The notes beneath the pieces are model-generated. The model was not told where the DNA came from, made no database searches, and worked only from the letters and a program-made list of their open reading frames with translations. From Deltaproteobacteria bacterium (GTDB lineage: Bacteria > Myxococcota_A > UBA796 > UBA2385), in assembly GCA_016792625.1 (NCBI GenBank), contig JAEUKK010000101.1, forward strand, positions 1 to 64,000: 64,000 nucleotides of DNA. Direction: 5' to 3'. Every line of letters starts with the position of its first letter. Position 1 is the first letter of the stretch. Of this stretch, positions 35,201-43,148 are shown in pieces. Position numbers and translations under genes: made by a program.

Positions 35201-35599
35201 CGAGGCGCCGCGCACCCGCTCCATCGCCAGCCAGAGGCTGCCCGGGCCAAAGCCGCCCTCGACCGCCGCGGCCGCCGCGGCCCCCGGCAAGACCAACTCG
35301 TGGTCGAGCTCGCCCTGATCATAGACCTCGACGATGTTCTCGTGCGAGAGGCGGGCGACCGCACGGACCTCTTCTTGGAAACGCAGGCGCGACCAGCGGT
35401 CGGCCACCGAGGCCCGCGGGAGCAGCTTGATCGCCACCGGCGCGCTGCTGCCGGCGAGGCGGGCCGAGAAGACCGCCCCCATGCCGCCCTGACCGAGCGG
35501 GGCCTCGAGCCGGTAGGCGCCGACCGCGCCGGCTTCGGGGCGCGCGCCGCCGCCCGCCTCACCTGGCCGCTCTGCTGGCCGCGCTCCGCTGGTCGCCAT
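32180..35599 (-). CDS. Ser/Thr protein kinase fused to ATPase (AAA-type) and TPR-like repeats
   Basis: 1139 residues. The kinase domain (about 28-320) has GQGGMGAVF, Lys58 (VAIKLL), HRDIKPAN (catalytic Asp169) and VDFGLA, so it should be active. Next is a predicted ATPase with Walker A GAPGAGKS (Lys397) and Walker-B-like LLLEDLQW, in the arrangement of LuxR/MalT-like STAND signalling ATPases. The remaining ~500 residues are TPR-like helical repeats. Such kinase-ATPase-TPR sensors are frequent in myxobacteria; the signal is unknown. Start: ATG at 35599, supported by a promoter at 35648-35619; an in-frame upstream codon would lie within the -10 region. No transmembrane helix, so it is probably cytoplasmic. 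Confidence 0.9.
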   Translation of the reverse strand: MATSGARPAERPGEAGGGARPEAGAVGAYRLEAPLGQGGMGAVFSARLAGSSAPVAIKLLPRASVADRWSRLRFQEEVRAVARLSHENIVEVYDQGELDHELVLPGAAAAAAVEGGFGPGSLWLAMERVRGASLSPARGRARWPYVRGVLVGMLRGLAHSHARGLLHRDIKPANVLVENDYHHDDPGRVVLVDFGLARAVAEAPDPDDRAVVVGTAGYMSPEQLSGLDEQFGPWTDLFAVGCLAWSLCCGSPPWGGGHGFTTLLRELREQPLPAFFARHSVPAGLDVWLSWLLQPDPRDRPRRAADALRALLAVDAGPMTGPALRLAARPAPPAAEPPLVSPTPRAAGGAGLGLFRLRQPPLMGREAEQCALWAAAVAGLGGAPVLCVVEGAPGAGKSALLRWLAEQLSEQGLADVYTVQHADPPGPDAGLAAAVRRWLGLWGPLDADPQAVLGRVDAQAQRLGLEPRALRRLAGLGGAADAGFDRVGALLGLLRALSGDRPAVLLLEDLQWGADAAGVLAQLLERQGGGPPVLAAATLRAGAPLGPLAPWAAAAGSTHLQLAPLLPGHQRQLAAQLLPLPEADLDTLALRAQGSPLLLLQLLEIWVDAGQLRAEGPRLARAGDERSLPADLAATWRARLSPALRRAGEGARDLIEIAAVLGFQVDGDEWVAAAGGGGGARCAALLDHLAAAGLALPEAAGAPGSFRFAHALLREAVLAEAEVAGRLGRARAACVEALLPRPAARLRAGRLLLALGQPDRAVGPLDEGAWRAVLDSDFLLAADALRARAQALAGAHAPPADPRWVQGWLTEARVARRRGAWDEARVAADRAAVGARQHQHRALLVQALREQSRIAQVEDRPHQALLYAKDALQHALRVGEPDSLAWCRRDLGLLEVAAGHRGAAVDTSLAAAQVHFQSTDEPFGAASCLLARAQHNQREGNRAQAEAQLRLARGLYARAAERQEPASAWAGLGEVARLSGRPAEAARWFDAARQRLAAIGHPGLPRLQLHLVEVELQRGRLRAARQALPLGPGVGEDGLWWAILSWLALAEGDGAGCAARWAQGPGRAEALLDPEVAELAERCARAASAAGAAEACAAAWAAAGRAWAGLGWGRRARVAEARAAAVFGALSPEAESTRR

Positions 35600-35618
35600 G
35601 CCCACCCCCGACCAGGCT

Positions 35619-35648
35619 ACCATAATCTGTCAGCATACCGCCGGTCAA
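35619..35648 (-). promoter_or_regulatory. Sigma-70-type promoter of the kinase gene
   Basis: Minus strand: TTGACC (35648-35643), an 18-bp spacer, TATGGT (35624-35619). Transcription would start around 35612, about 13 nt before the ATG at 35599. The segment is locally AT-rich against its surroundings. Confidence 0.55.
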
Positions 35649-35661
35649 CACCTGAACAAGA

Positions 35662-36744
35662 TCACGGGGTGCCCGCCGGGCCCGCCGGCGCCGCCGCCCG
35701 CACCCGGCGCTGCGCCGCGACCAGCGCCGGGCTCGGCCCGTGCCGCGCGGCGGCCGCCTCGAGCGCCGCGCGGGCGCCCTCCACGTCCCCCTGCTCGAGC
35801 AGGAGCAACGCGAGATCAGCGGCTGCGCGCCCCATCACCGCGCCCAGCGCCGCGTCGGTGGCGGTCAGCGGCCGGGCGCTGCGGGGCGCGGGCTTGGCGG
35901 CGAGCAGGGCGCGCAGGCCCTCTGCGGCCTCGGTCTTCGGGCCCCAGCGCAGCGCGAGCAGGGCCAAGGCGGGCTCGCCCGGATGGGCCCGCTGCAGCTG
36001 GGCCAGCGCGGCCAGGGCCGCCGCGTGGCGCCCGGCCCGCCAGTCCGCCTGGGCGGCGGCGAGGGCCTCGCCAAGGCCGCCGGGCGGCGGGGGCCCGCCC
36101 ACATGCAGCCCAGGCAGGCCATGCTCCGCGGCCGAGGTGGCCCCGGCCCGCGCCCCCCTGCGCGGGGGCGCCGGCGCGGGCGCGCAGGCGGGATCGGCGG
36201 GCTCCGCGCCCCTTCGCAGGGCCTCCGCGCAGGCCGCGGCCGGGTGGCCGGCCGGCAGCAGCTCGGCCGTGCGCGCCGCCGCCTCGAGCTCCCCCTGGGC
36301 GAGCTGCAACCAGACCCGCAGGGCCCGCGGCTCGGGGGCCCGTGGGCGCCGCCGCTCCCACCCGGTCAGCCGCGTGGCGGCGCGGTCCAGCTCCCCCGCC
36401 CGCAGCTCCAGCTCCACCGTCAGGGCGAGCAGCTCCGGTCGATCAGGCCACCGCCGCAGCAGCAGCGCCGCCTCCACCGCGGCCCGCCGCGGCTCCACCT
36501 GTCCCCGCTGGGCGATGCCCTCGAGCTGCAGCGCGCCGCAGGCGCTCGGCCGGGCGGCGAGGCGCTGGGCCCAGGTCCGATCCGCAGGGGTGGCGGCAGG
36601 GTCCCGCAGGGCGCTGAGCGCGCGCCGCTCCCGGCCGCCGCAGGACCACCGGGCCGCCCAGCCGACGCGGGGCATGAGCAGGCCCACGACGAAGACAACG
36701 CCCAGAAGGGCGATCCCGAGGCGCCCCGCGGCCGAGGCGGGCAC
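35662..36744 (-). CDS. Membrane-anchored TPR-like protein
   Basis: 360 residues. One N-terminal membrane helix (about 8-24, RLGIALLGVVFVVGLLM) is followed by an Ala/Leu/Arg-rich helical region with TPR-like pairs (for example AAALAALAQLQRAHPGEPAL) and a Pro/Gly-rich break near 185-215. No enzyme motif. Start: GTG at 36744, two bases after the stop of the PBP1-type gene, so it is almost certainly co-transcribed and may be an assembly or activity partner of that synthase. That role is inferred from position only. Confidence 0.75.
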   Translation of the reverse strand: MPASAAGRLGIALLGVVFVVGLLMPRVGWAARWSCGGRERRALSALRDPAATPADRTWAQRLAARPSACGALQLEGIAQRGQVEPRRAAVEAALLLRRWPDRPELLALTVELELRAGELDRAATRLTGWERRRPRAPEPRALRVWLQLAQGELEAAARTAELLPAGHPAAACAEALRRGAEPADPACAPAPAPPRRGARAGATSAAEHGLPGLHVGGPPPPGGLGEALAAAQADWRAGRHAAALAALAQLQRAHPGEPALALLALRWGPKTEAAEGLRALLAAKPAPRSARPLTATDAALGAVMGRAAADLALLLLEQGDVEGARAALEAAAARHGPSPALVAAQRRVRAAAPAGPAGTP

Positions 36745-36746
36745 GC

Positions 36747-39134
36747 TCAGGGCTCAGCCGGGCGGTCCGGCGGGGCGTCGGGCGCAGGGGGCGCGGTGCC
36801 CGCGGCGGCGGCCTCACGCTCAAGGCGCATGCGCTCGCGGCGCTCCCAGAAGTTCTCGCGGTCGGGCGCCTCGGGATCGGGCGGCGGGTGCGAGATCGGG
36901 CAGCCACCCGGGCCCGGCTTCTCGCCGTCGAGGAAGGGCGCGCCGATCATCCGGCAGGTGCCGTTGCCGTGCTTTCCGGTCTGGGTGCACACGGCGACCC
37001 CCCGGGTCTTGACGCCGCCGAAGTCTTTTTGCGCCACCCCACGGTGCACGGCGTTGGCCCACCAGCCCCAGACCGGGGCGGCGAAGTCCGAGGCGCTCGC
37101 GCCGATCCGCTCGGGCTGGTCGTAGCCGAGCCAGAGCGCCGCCGCGTAGGTCGGGGTGCCGCCGATGAACCAGAGGTCCTTCTCGCTGTCGGTGGTGCCG
37201 GTCTTGCCGATGGCCGGGCCGCCGTAGCCGCCCTTGCCCAAACCACCGCGGCTGGCCCCGCCGGTGCCGTACTCGATGACCAGCCGCATCAGGCCGCGGG
37301 TCAGGGCGGCGTCTTCGGGCCGCATCACCTGGGCGCGCTCACCCTCGGGGGCGACGCGAACGGTGCCGCCGACGTCGATCGCGGTGACCACAGGCCGGCC
37401 CGAGGCGAGCTTGCCCCCGCCGATGACCGTGGCGACGAAGCGGGCCTGCTCGAGCGGGGTGACCTCGGCCGAGCCCAGCGCCAAGCCGAGCTCATCGCGC
37501 CAGTGGCCGGTCTCGTAGCCGAGGCTTTTTGCGAAGGCCTTGAGCGGCACCGGGCCGCCGCTGGCCTCGAGAACGCTGGCCGTGGCGACGTTCTGGCTCC
37601 ACGCGAGGCCCATGGCCAAGGAGCTGGTGCTGCTGTAGTCGCCCGAGATGTTCCGGGGTGACCAGCCGTCGGTGTTCGGAAAGACGTGCTTGTCGTTGCG
37701 GACGGTGCTCGCGGCGTTGAAGCGGCGGCTGCCGTCGGGCGCGCGCAGCGAGAAGGCGTGGGCGTAGGTCAGCGGCTTGAGGCTGCTGCCCGCCTGGCGC
37801 CGGGCCTGGGTCGCCCGGTTGAAGTCGGTGGGGAGGCGCTGGCTGCCGCCATAGGCCGCGACCAAGTAGCCGCTGACGCTCGACACCACCGCGCCGGCGC
37901 CCTCGAGCGGCTGCTTGCGGCGCCCGACCGCGCCCTCCAAGAACTTGAGGCCCTGCGGGATCACCGTGTCTGAGCTCTCTTGGGCGACCAGATCGAGGGC
38001 GGTGAACACATCGAGGCCGCTGCCATAGACGAGGCCCGGGTCGAGGTTGGCCTCGAGCCACTGGCGGGTGGCCTGCAGGTAGGCGGCGTAGCGGTCGGCG
38101 GGGAGCTGATGGCGGCGGGCGACCACCGGCTCGGCCAAGGCGGCCTGCACCTCGGCGGCGGGCCAGCCGAGCTCGGCCATGGTGCGGAGCGTGCGGTCGC
38201 GGCGCTCTTTGGCGACCTCGGGGTGCTTCTCGGGGGAGAAGCGGCCCGGCGCAGGCAGGATGCTGGCCAGGGTCGCCGCTTGGCCGAGGCTCATGTCGCG
38301 GGCGCTCACCCCGTAGTAGTACCAAGACGCGGCTTCAAAGCCGCAGATGCTCATCGAGCCGTCTTGGCCGAGGTAAGGTGCGTCGAGATAGATCTGCAGG
38401 ATGGTGTCTTTGCCCAGCTCGGTGTCGATGGCCAGCGCGGCCATCATCTCACGGAGCTTTCGCTGCAGGGTCTTCTCTTTGTCCTGCGAGAGGTTGCGCA
38501 CCACCTGCATGGTCAGGGTGCTCGCCCCCTGCTGGACGCCGACCCCGCGGGCGTTCGCATACGCCGCCCGGGCCATGCCGCTGAAGTTGACGCCGTGGTG
38601 GTCATAGAAGGCGCGGTCTTCAGCGGCGAGCAGCGCGGCGATGAGGTGGCGCGGCGCCTCGTTCAGCGGCAGATGCCAGCGCAGCTCGGCGTCGGGGCCC
38701 ATGAGCGTTCCGATCTGCACCGGCTCGAGCGCGAGCGGCCGCGACCAGCCCTGCTCACCCGGCGGCTGGGGGCCCTCAGCGAAGAGGCCGCCGCGCAGCG
38801 AGACCGTGCCGGTCTTCGTGCAGACCTCGCCGGGGCGCTTGGGCGGGCAGGCCTCGACATAGCCGCGGGCGCGGGCCTCGAGCACGAGGCGCTCTTTGCT
38901 CGTGCCCTCGAGCGGGACGGCGTCGCTCCACACCCGGCCCGGAAAACTCCAGCCGGGGTGCGCGACGTCGTGGCGGAGGTGGGCCTGCGCCATCTCGACC
39001 GCCTCGTCGCGGGCCAAGATCCACCGTGGCCACGCCACCACCGCGAAGGTGATGGTGAACCCCACGACGAACATCGCGAAGGTGCGCGCGAGCGCGATGA
39101 GGATGCGCACCGGCAATGAACGGCTGGTTGCCAC
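36747..39134 (-). CDS. Bifunctional class A penicillin-binding protein (PBP1-type)
   Basis: 795 residues. After an N-terminal membrane helix (about 14-34), the glycosyltransferase (GT51) domain shows AAEDRAFYDHHGVNFSGMAR (catalytic Glu) and GASTLTMQ. The transpeptidase domain has SSLK (nucleophile Ser450, Lys453), SQN, and KTGTT (Lys644). It polymerises and cross-links peptidoglycan in the periplasm. The C-terminal ~120 residues add paired cysteines (VCTQTG, TCRMIG, GGCPISH) and a charged helix, an extension not usual in PBP1A. Start: GTG at 39134, with GGAGGG upstream; the longer reading adds only Arg/Gly-rich residues. Followed two bases later by the TPR-like gene. Confidence 0.93.
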   Translation of the reverse strand: MATSRSLPVRILIALARTFAMFVVGFTITFAVVAWPRWILARDEAVEMAQAHLRHDVAHPGWSFPGRVWSDAVPLEGTSKERLVLEARARGYVEACPPKRPGEVCTKTGTVSLRGGLFAEGPQPPGEQGWSRPLALEPVQIGTLMGPDAELRWHLPLNEAPRHLIAALLAAEDRAFYDHHGVNFSGMARAAYANARGVGVQQGASTLTMQVVRNLSQDKEKTLQRKLREMMAALAIDTELGKDTILQIYLDAPYLGQDGSMSICGFEAASWYYYGVSARDMSLGQAATLASILPAPGRFSPEKHPEVAKERRDRTLRTMAELGWPAAEVQAALAEPVVARRHQLPADRYAAYLQATRQWLEANLDPGLVYGSGLDVFTALDLVAQESSDTVIPQGLKFLEGAVGRRKQPLEGAGAVVSSVSGYLVAAYGGSQRLPTDFNRATQARRQAGSSLKPLTYAHAFSLRAPDGSRRFNAASTVRNDKHVFPNTDGWSPRNISGDYSSTSSLAMGLAWSQNVATASVLEASGGPVPLKAFAKSLGYETGHWRDELGLALGSAEVTPLEQARFVATVIGGGKLASGRPVVTAIDVGGTVRVAPEGERAQVMRPEDAALTRGLMRLVIEYGTGGASRGGLGKGGYGGPAIGKTGTTDSEKDLWFIGGTPTYAAALWLGYDQPERIGASASDFAAPVWGWWANAVHRGVAQKDFGGVKTRGVAVCTQTGKHGNGTCRMIGAPFLDGEKPGPGGCPISHPPPDPEAPDRENFWERRERMRLEREAAAAGTAPPAPDAPPDRPAEP

Positions 39135-39329
39135 GTGTCGCCCTCCGCGAGGCCAGCGCCAGCCCCCGCCGGCCGCCCTGCTATTCCAGCGGCGGGGCCC
39201 CGTCCGCACCGCTGCCCAGCGAGGGTGGGCTGCGCGCGGCTATCGTCACACGGGCCCCGGCGGGCGGGCGTAAGGGTCGGGCTCAAGGGGCGTTGCGCGG
39301 CGGCGCGAGGCGCTGCGTTAGAGGCGCGG

Positions 39330-40274
39330 GTGGAGGTCGGGTTGCGGCAGCGGGTCTGGGAGTGGCTGCGGGACACGCTGCAGGCCTCAGGGACGACGAT
39401 CTTCGTCTCCCTCTGGTTCATTCTGCCCCTGCTGGCGCTCTTTTGGCGGCCCGAGCTGCCCGTCTTCGAGATGCCCGAGGGCCCGCCCCGCGCGGTGGTC
39501 TACCTCCAGAACATCCCCGAGGATGACCTCTACGTCGACATCGTCGATGAGCCGACGGGCGACCCGGTGCAGCAGGTCGACGAGGCCCCCGCCGCCCCGC
39601 CGCCGCCGCCCAAAGACGAGCCGCCGCCCCCCGAGCCGCAGCCGCAGACCGCCGCCCCGCCGCCGCCGGCCGAGCCTCCGCCGCCGGACGCGCTGGTGAT
39701 CACCGACCCAGCCGCCGCCCCTCCCGAAGAGCCGCCCGAGGAGCTCCCCGAGGTGCCCGAGGACGCCGTCGCGGCCCTCGACGACCTGCTCGACGACGAT
39801 GACGCCGACTCCACCCAAGAAGCCCAGCTCGACGAGGACCCGCAGAGCCCCCTGGCCAAGGCCAAGAAGCGCAAGGCCAAGAAGCGCAAGAAGCAGAAGT
39901 CCAAGAAGGAGTGTCAGCCCGACGTGCCCGGGGTCGAGGCCCTCGGCGACAACCAGTTCATCGTCGAGCGCGCCATTATCGACTACTACGCCAGCCACCT
40001 GATGGAGGCCGCCCGCCTCGCCCACGTGGTCTGGGCCAAGGACAAAGAGGGCGAGACCATCGGCTTTAAGATCGTGCGCATCACCTGCGGGAGCGTGCTG
40101 CACGAGGCCGGCTTCAAGAACGGCGACGTCATCCTCTCGCTCAACAACAAGTCGGTGAAGACCATCCCGCGGGCGCTGCTGGCCTACCGCGACCTGCGGA
40201 AAAAGAAGAAGCTCAAGGTCTCGATCGAGCGCAAGAACGTCGGCCCGATGGTCCTCGAGTACAAGCTCATCTGA
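39330..40274 (+). CDS. PDZ-domain membrane protein with Pro-rich linker (GspC/TonB-like layout)
   Basis: 314 residues. A membrane helix (about 21-38, TIFVSLWFILPLLALFW) is followed by an acidic Pro-rich linker (about 75-140), an Asp-rich and then Lys-rich stretch (KKRKAKKRKKQKSKKE), and a C-terminal PDZ-like domain (about 220-314; FKIVRITCGSVLHEAGFKNG DVILSLNN). The C-terminal pattern is close to the PDZ of GspC, the type II secretion inner-membrane protein, but no other gsp gene is nearby. It could also be an energy-transducing or protease-guiding anchor. Start: GTG at 39330, by the membrane helix. Divergent from the PBP1-type gene. Confidence 0.78.
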   Translation: MEVGLRQRVWEWLRDTLQASGTTIFVSLWFILPLLALFWRPELPVFEMPEGPPRAVVYLQNIPEDDLYVDIVDEPTGDPVQQVDEAPAAPPPPPKDEPPPPEPQPQTAAPPPPAEPPPPDALVITDPAAAPPEEPPEELPEVPEDAVAALDDLLDDDDADSTQEAQLDEDPQSPLAKAKKRKAKKRKKQKSKKECQPDVPGVEALGDNQFIVERAIIDYYASHLMEAARLAHVVWAKDKEGETIGFKIVRITCGSVLHEAGFKNGDVILSLNNKSVKTIPRALLAYRDLRKKKKLKVSIERKNVGPMVLEYKLI

Positions 40275-40282
40275 GAGGCGGT

Positions 40283-40312
40283 CCGCGGCCGCCGCCCGGG
40301 TGGCCGCCGCGG
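40283..40312. terminator. GC hairpin between convergent PDZ and stress-protein genes
   Basis: CCGCGGC (40283-40289) pairs with GCCGCGG (40306-40312). After a C/C mismatch the stem continues as GCC/GGC around an eight-base loop. It sits 9 bp after the PDZ gene stop and 19 bp from the convergent stop. There is no T-tract, so it is a candidate only. Confidence 0.45.
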
Positions 40313-40330
40313 CCCGCGCGCGCCGCCCGC

Positions 40331-40828
40331 TCAGTCGCGCAGGTAGGGGTAGCCGGCCGGCTTGACCACAAAGACCGAGCAGGGCGCCTTGTGCACGAGG
40401 CGCTCGGTGTCGCTGCCGACCAGCAGGCCCTTGAGCCCGCCCGCGCCGCCGTGCGTGCCCGCGACCACCAGATCGACCTGGTTGTCGTCGATGATCTGCA
40501 GGCAGACCTCGAGCCAGTCGCCGCCGCTCACGTAGGTGCGCAGGTTGGGCAGCACCAGGGCCTTGCCCGCCGCGGCCGCCCGGTCGAGCTCTTGGGCGAA
40601 GGCGCCGCGGATGCTCGCCTCATGGGCCTCGATGGCGTTCATGATGGTCGAGCCGTGGGGGGCGGTCTCCATCCGCCGCTGCAGCTCGGTGTCGAGGTCG
40701 GGCTGCACGTGCAGGCCGATGATCTCGCAGCCCTGGTTGTCATTGGCCACCTGCAGGGCGGCCGAGATGGCGGCGTGGGCGACGTCGGAGAAGTCGATGG
40801 GCACGAGGATGCGCTTGACGCTGAACAT
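40331..40828 (-). CDS. Universal stress protein (UspA family)
   Basis: 165 residues, single Usp domain. Starts MFSVKRILVPIDFSDVAHAA; the C-terminal half has LVVAGTHGGAGGLKGLLVGS and KAPCSVFVVKP. The glycine pattern G-2x-G-9x-G(S/T) indicates the ATP-binding subclass. Cytoplasmic, usually induced by starvation or stress. Start: ATG at 40828, with AGGAG six bases upstream; the frame extends further upstream but those residues are antisense-like and would cross the sigma-54 promoter at 40899-40884. That promoter suggests expression depends on RpoN and an enhancer-binding activator. Confidence 0.92.
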   Translation of the reverse strand: MFSVKRILVPIDFSDVAHAAISAALQVANDNQGCEIIGLHVQPDLDTELQRRMETAPHGSTIMNAIEAHEASIRGAFAQELDRAAAAGKALVLPNLRTYVSGGDWLEVCLQIIDDNQVDLVVAGTHGGAGGLKGLLVGSDTERLVHKAPCSVFVVKPAGYPYLRD

Positions 40829-40883
40829 GGAGGGCTCCTGCGGTCGGCGGGGCGCTCGGCCCCGGGGTTGAGGGAGCCCCTTG

Positions 40884-40899
40884 AGCAAGCGCCGTGCCA
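40884..40899 (-). promoter_or_regulatory. Sigma-54 (RpoN) promoter
   Basis: Minus strand: TGGCACG (40899-40893), four bases (GCGC), TTGCT (40888-40884), a full match to the -24/-12 consensus. It points at the universal stress protein gene 56 bp downstream. Activators of sigma-54 bind upstream, here inside or before the divergent acyltransferase gene at 41016. Confidence 0.8.
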
Positions 40900-41015
40900 C
40901 GCCCAGAGCCGCGCGTTCATCGCGCTCCTTCCCCCTGCCTGTGCGAAAGTCCACAGCCTCATGCGCGCGGGCGCCCAGGCGGCGGTGCCCCGCCCCGGCC
41001 CGGTTAGGGCGCCCC

Positions 41016-41915
41016 ATGCCCTCTGCGACCACCGACCCCGACCTGCGCGCCGCCTTGGGCGAGCTGCCGACCCTCCCGCCGGTCGCCTCGCCCGCCGAGC
41101 TTGAGCGCCTGTACGCGCTCTTCGGGCCGCTCCGGGCCCTGTTCCGCCCGACCTTTGACGGCTGGGCGAACATCCCGACCGAGCGGCCGCTGCTCTTTGT
41201 GGGCAACCACACGCTCTACGGCGTGATCGACAGCCCCCACCTGTTTTTCGAGCTGCACCGGCGCGAGGGCATCTTCCTGCGCAGCCTCGGAGATCACGCC
41301 CACTGGGCCATCCCCGGCTGGCGCGAGCTGCTCTCCCGTTTTGGCGCGGTCGACGGCACACCCGAGAATTGCGCGGCCATCTTCGCTTCGGGCGGCAGCG
41401 TGCTCGTCTTCCCCGGCGGGGCGCGCGAGGCCTTCAAGTCGCCCGCGCAGCGCTACCAGCTGCTGTGGGACAAGCGCCTCGGTTTTGCCCGCATGGCCCT
41501 GCTGCACCGCGTGACCATCGTGCCCTTCGCCGCTTTGGGGGCCGACGAGATCTTCGACATCGCGCTGGACAAAGGTGCCCTCCAGGCCGGCCCGCTGGGC
41601 GGCCTCATCGAGGCCCTGCGCGTGCGCGAGGACCTCATCCCCCCGCTGCCCCGCCTCAGCCGCAGCGCGCTCCCGCGGCCGCAGCGGCTCTACTTCCGCT
41701 TCTGCCCGCCGGTCCACACCCGCCAGTACGGCGGCGCGGTGACCGACGAGGCGGCGACCGCGGTGCGCGACGAGACCAAGGCGGCCATCGAGGGCGCCCT
41801 CGACGACCTGCACCGCCTGCGCGAGAGTGACCCGATGGCCGATCTCTCGCGCTGGGTGGGGCGCCGGCTGGGCGAGGGCCTCAGCCGCTTCATCCCCAAG
41901 GGCAGCGGTCGCTGA
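41016..41915 (+). CDS. Lysophospholipid acyltransferase family protein (DGAT/PES-like)
   Basis: 299 residues. PlsC-like blocks are visible: LLFVGNHTLYGVIDSP (acyltransferase His), GAVDGTPENCAAIF, and SVLVFPGGAREAFKS. The variant NHTLYG rather than NHxSxxD, and the overall length, resemble the DGAT/phytyl-ester-synthase branch that acylates diacylglycerol or alcohols from acyl-CoA. No long membrane helices, so it is probably peripheral. Start: ATG at 41016; the frame is open upstream but Arg-rich and overlaps the divergent promoter. It stands alone, ending 27 bp before a convergent gene. Confidence 0.85.
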   Translation: MPSATTDPDLRAALGELPTLPPVASPAELERLYALFGPLRALFRPTFDGWANIPTERPLLFVGNHTLYGVIDSPHLFFELHRREGIFLRSLGDHAHWAIPGWRELLSRFGAVDGTPENCAAIFASGGSVLVFPGGAREAFKSPAQRYQLLWDKRLGFARMALLHRVTIVPFAALGADEIFDIALDKGALQAGPLGGLIEALRVREDLIPPLPRLSRSALPRPQRLYFRFCPPVHTRQYGGAVTDEAATAVRDETKAAIEGALDDLHRLRESDPMADLSRWVGRRLGEGLSRFIPKGSGR

Positions 41916-41942
41916 GAATAGCGCCGCCGCCGGTCAACACGC

Positions 41943-43046
<1,104 letters not shown>

Positions 43047-43127
43047 GGAGGCTCCAGCCGCCTCGGCGGCGCAGGGGGAGAGAGGCTTGGGGGTCCGGCC
43101 GCGGGCGGAGCAGCCATCGGCCCCAGA

Positions 43128-43148
43128 GCCCCCCGCCTAACCGGGGGC
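43128..43148 (-). terminator. GC hairpin overlapping the stop of the methyltransferase gene
   Basis: GCCCCC (43128-43133) pairs with GGGGGC (43143-43148); the loop contains the TAG stop of the RNA methyltransferase gene. No T-tract. A likely terminator before the peroxidase gene on the same strand. Confidence 0.35.
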
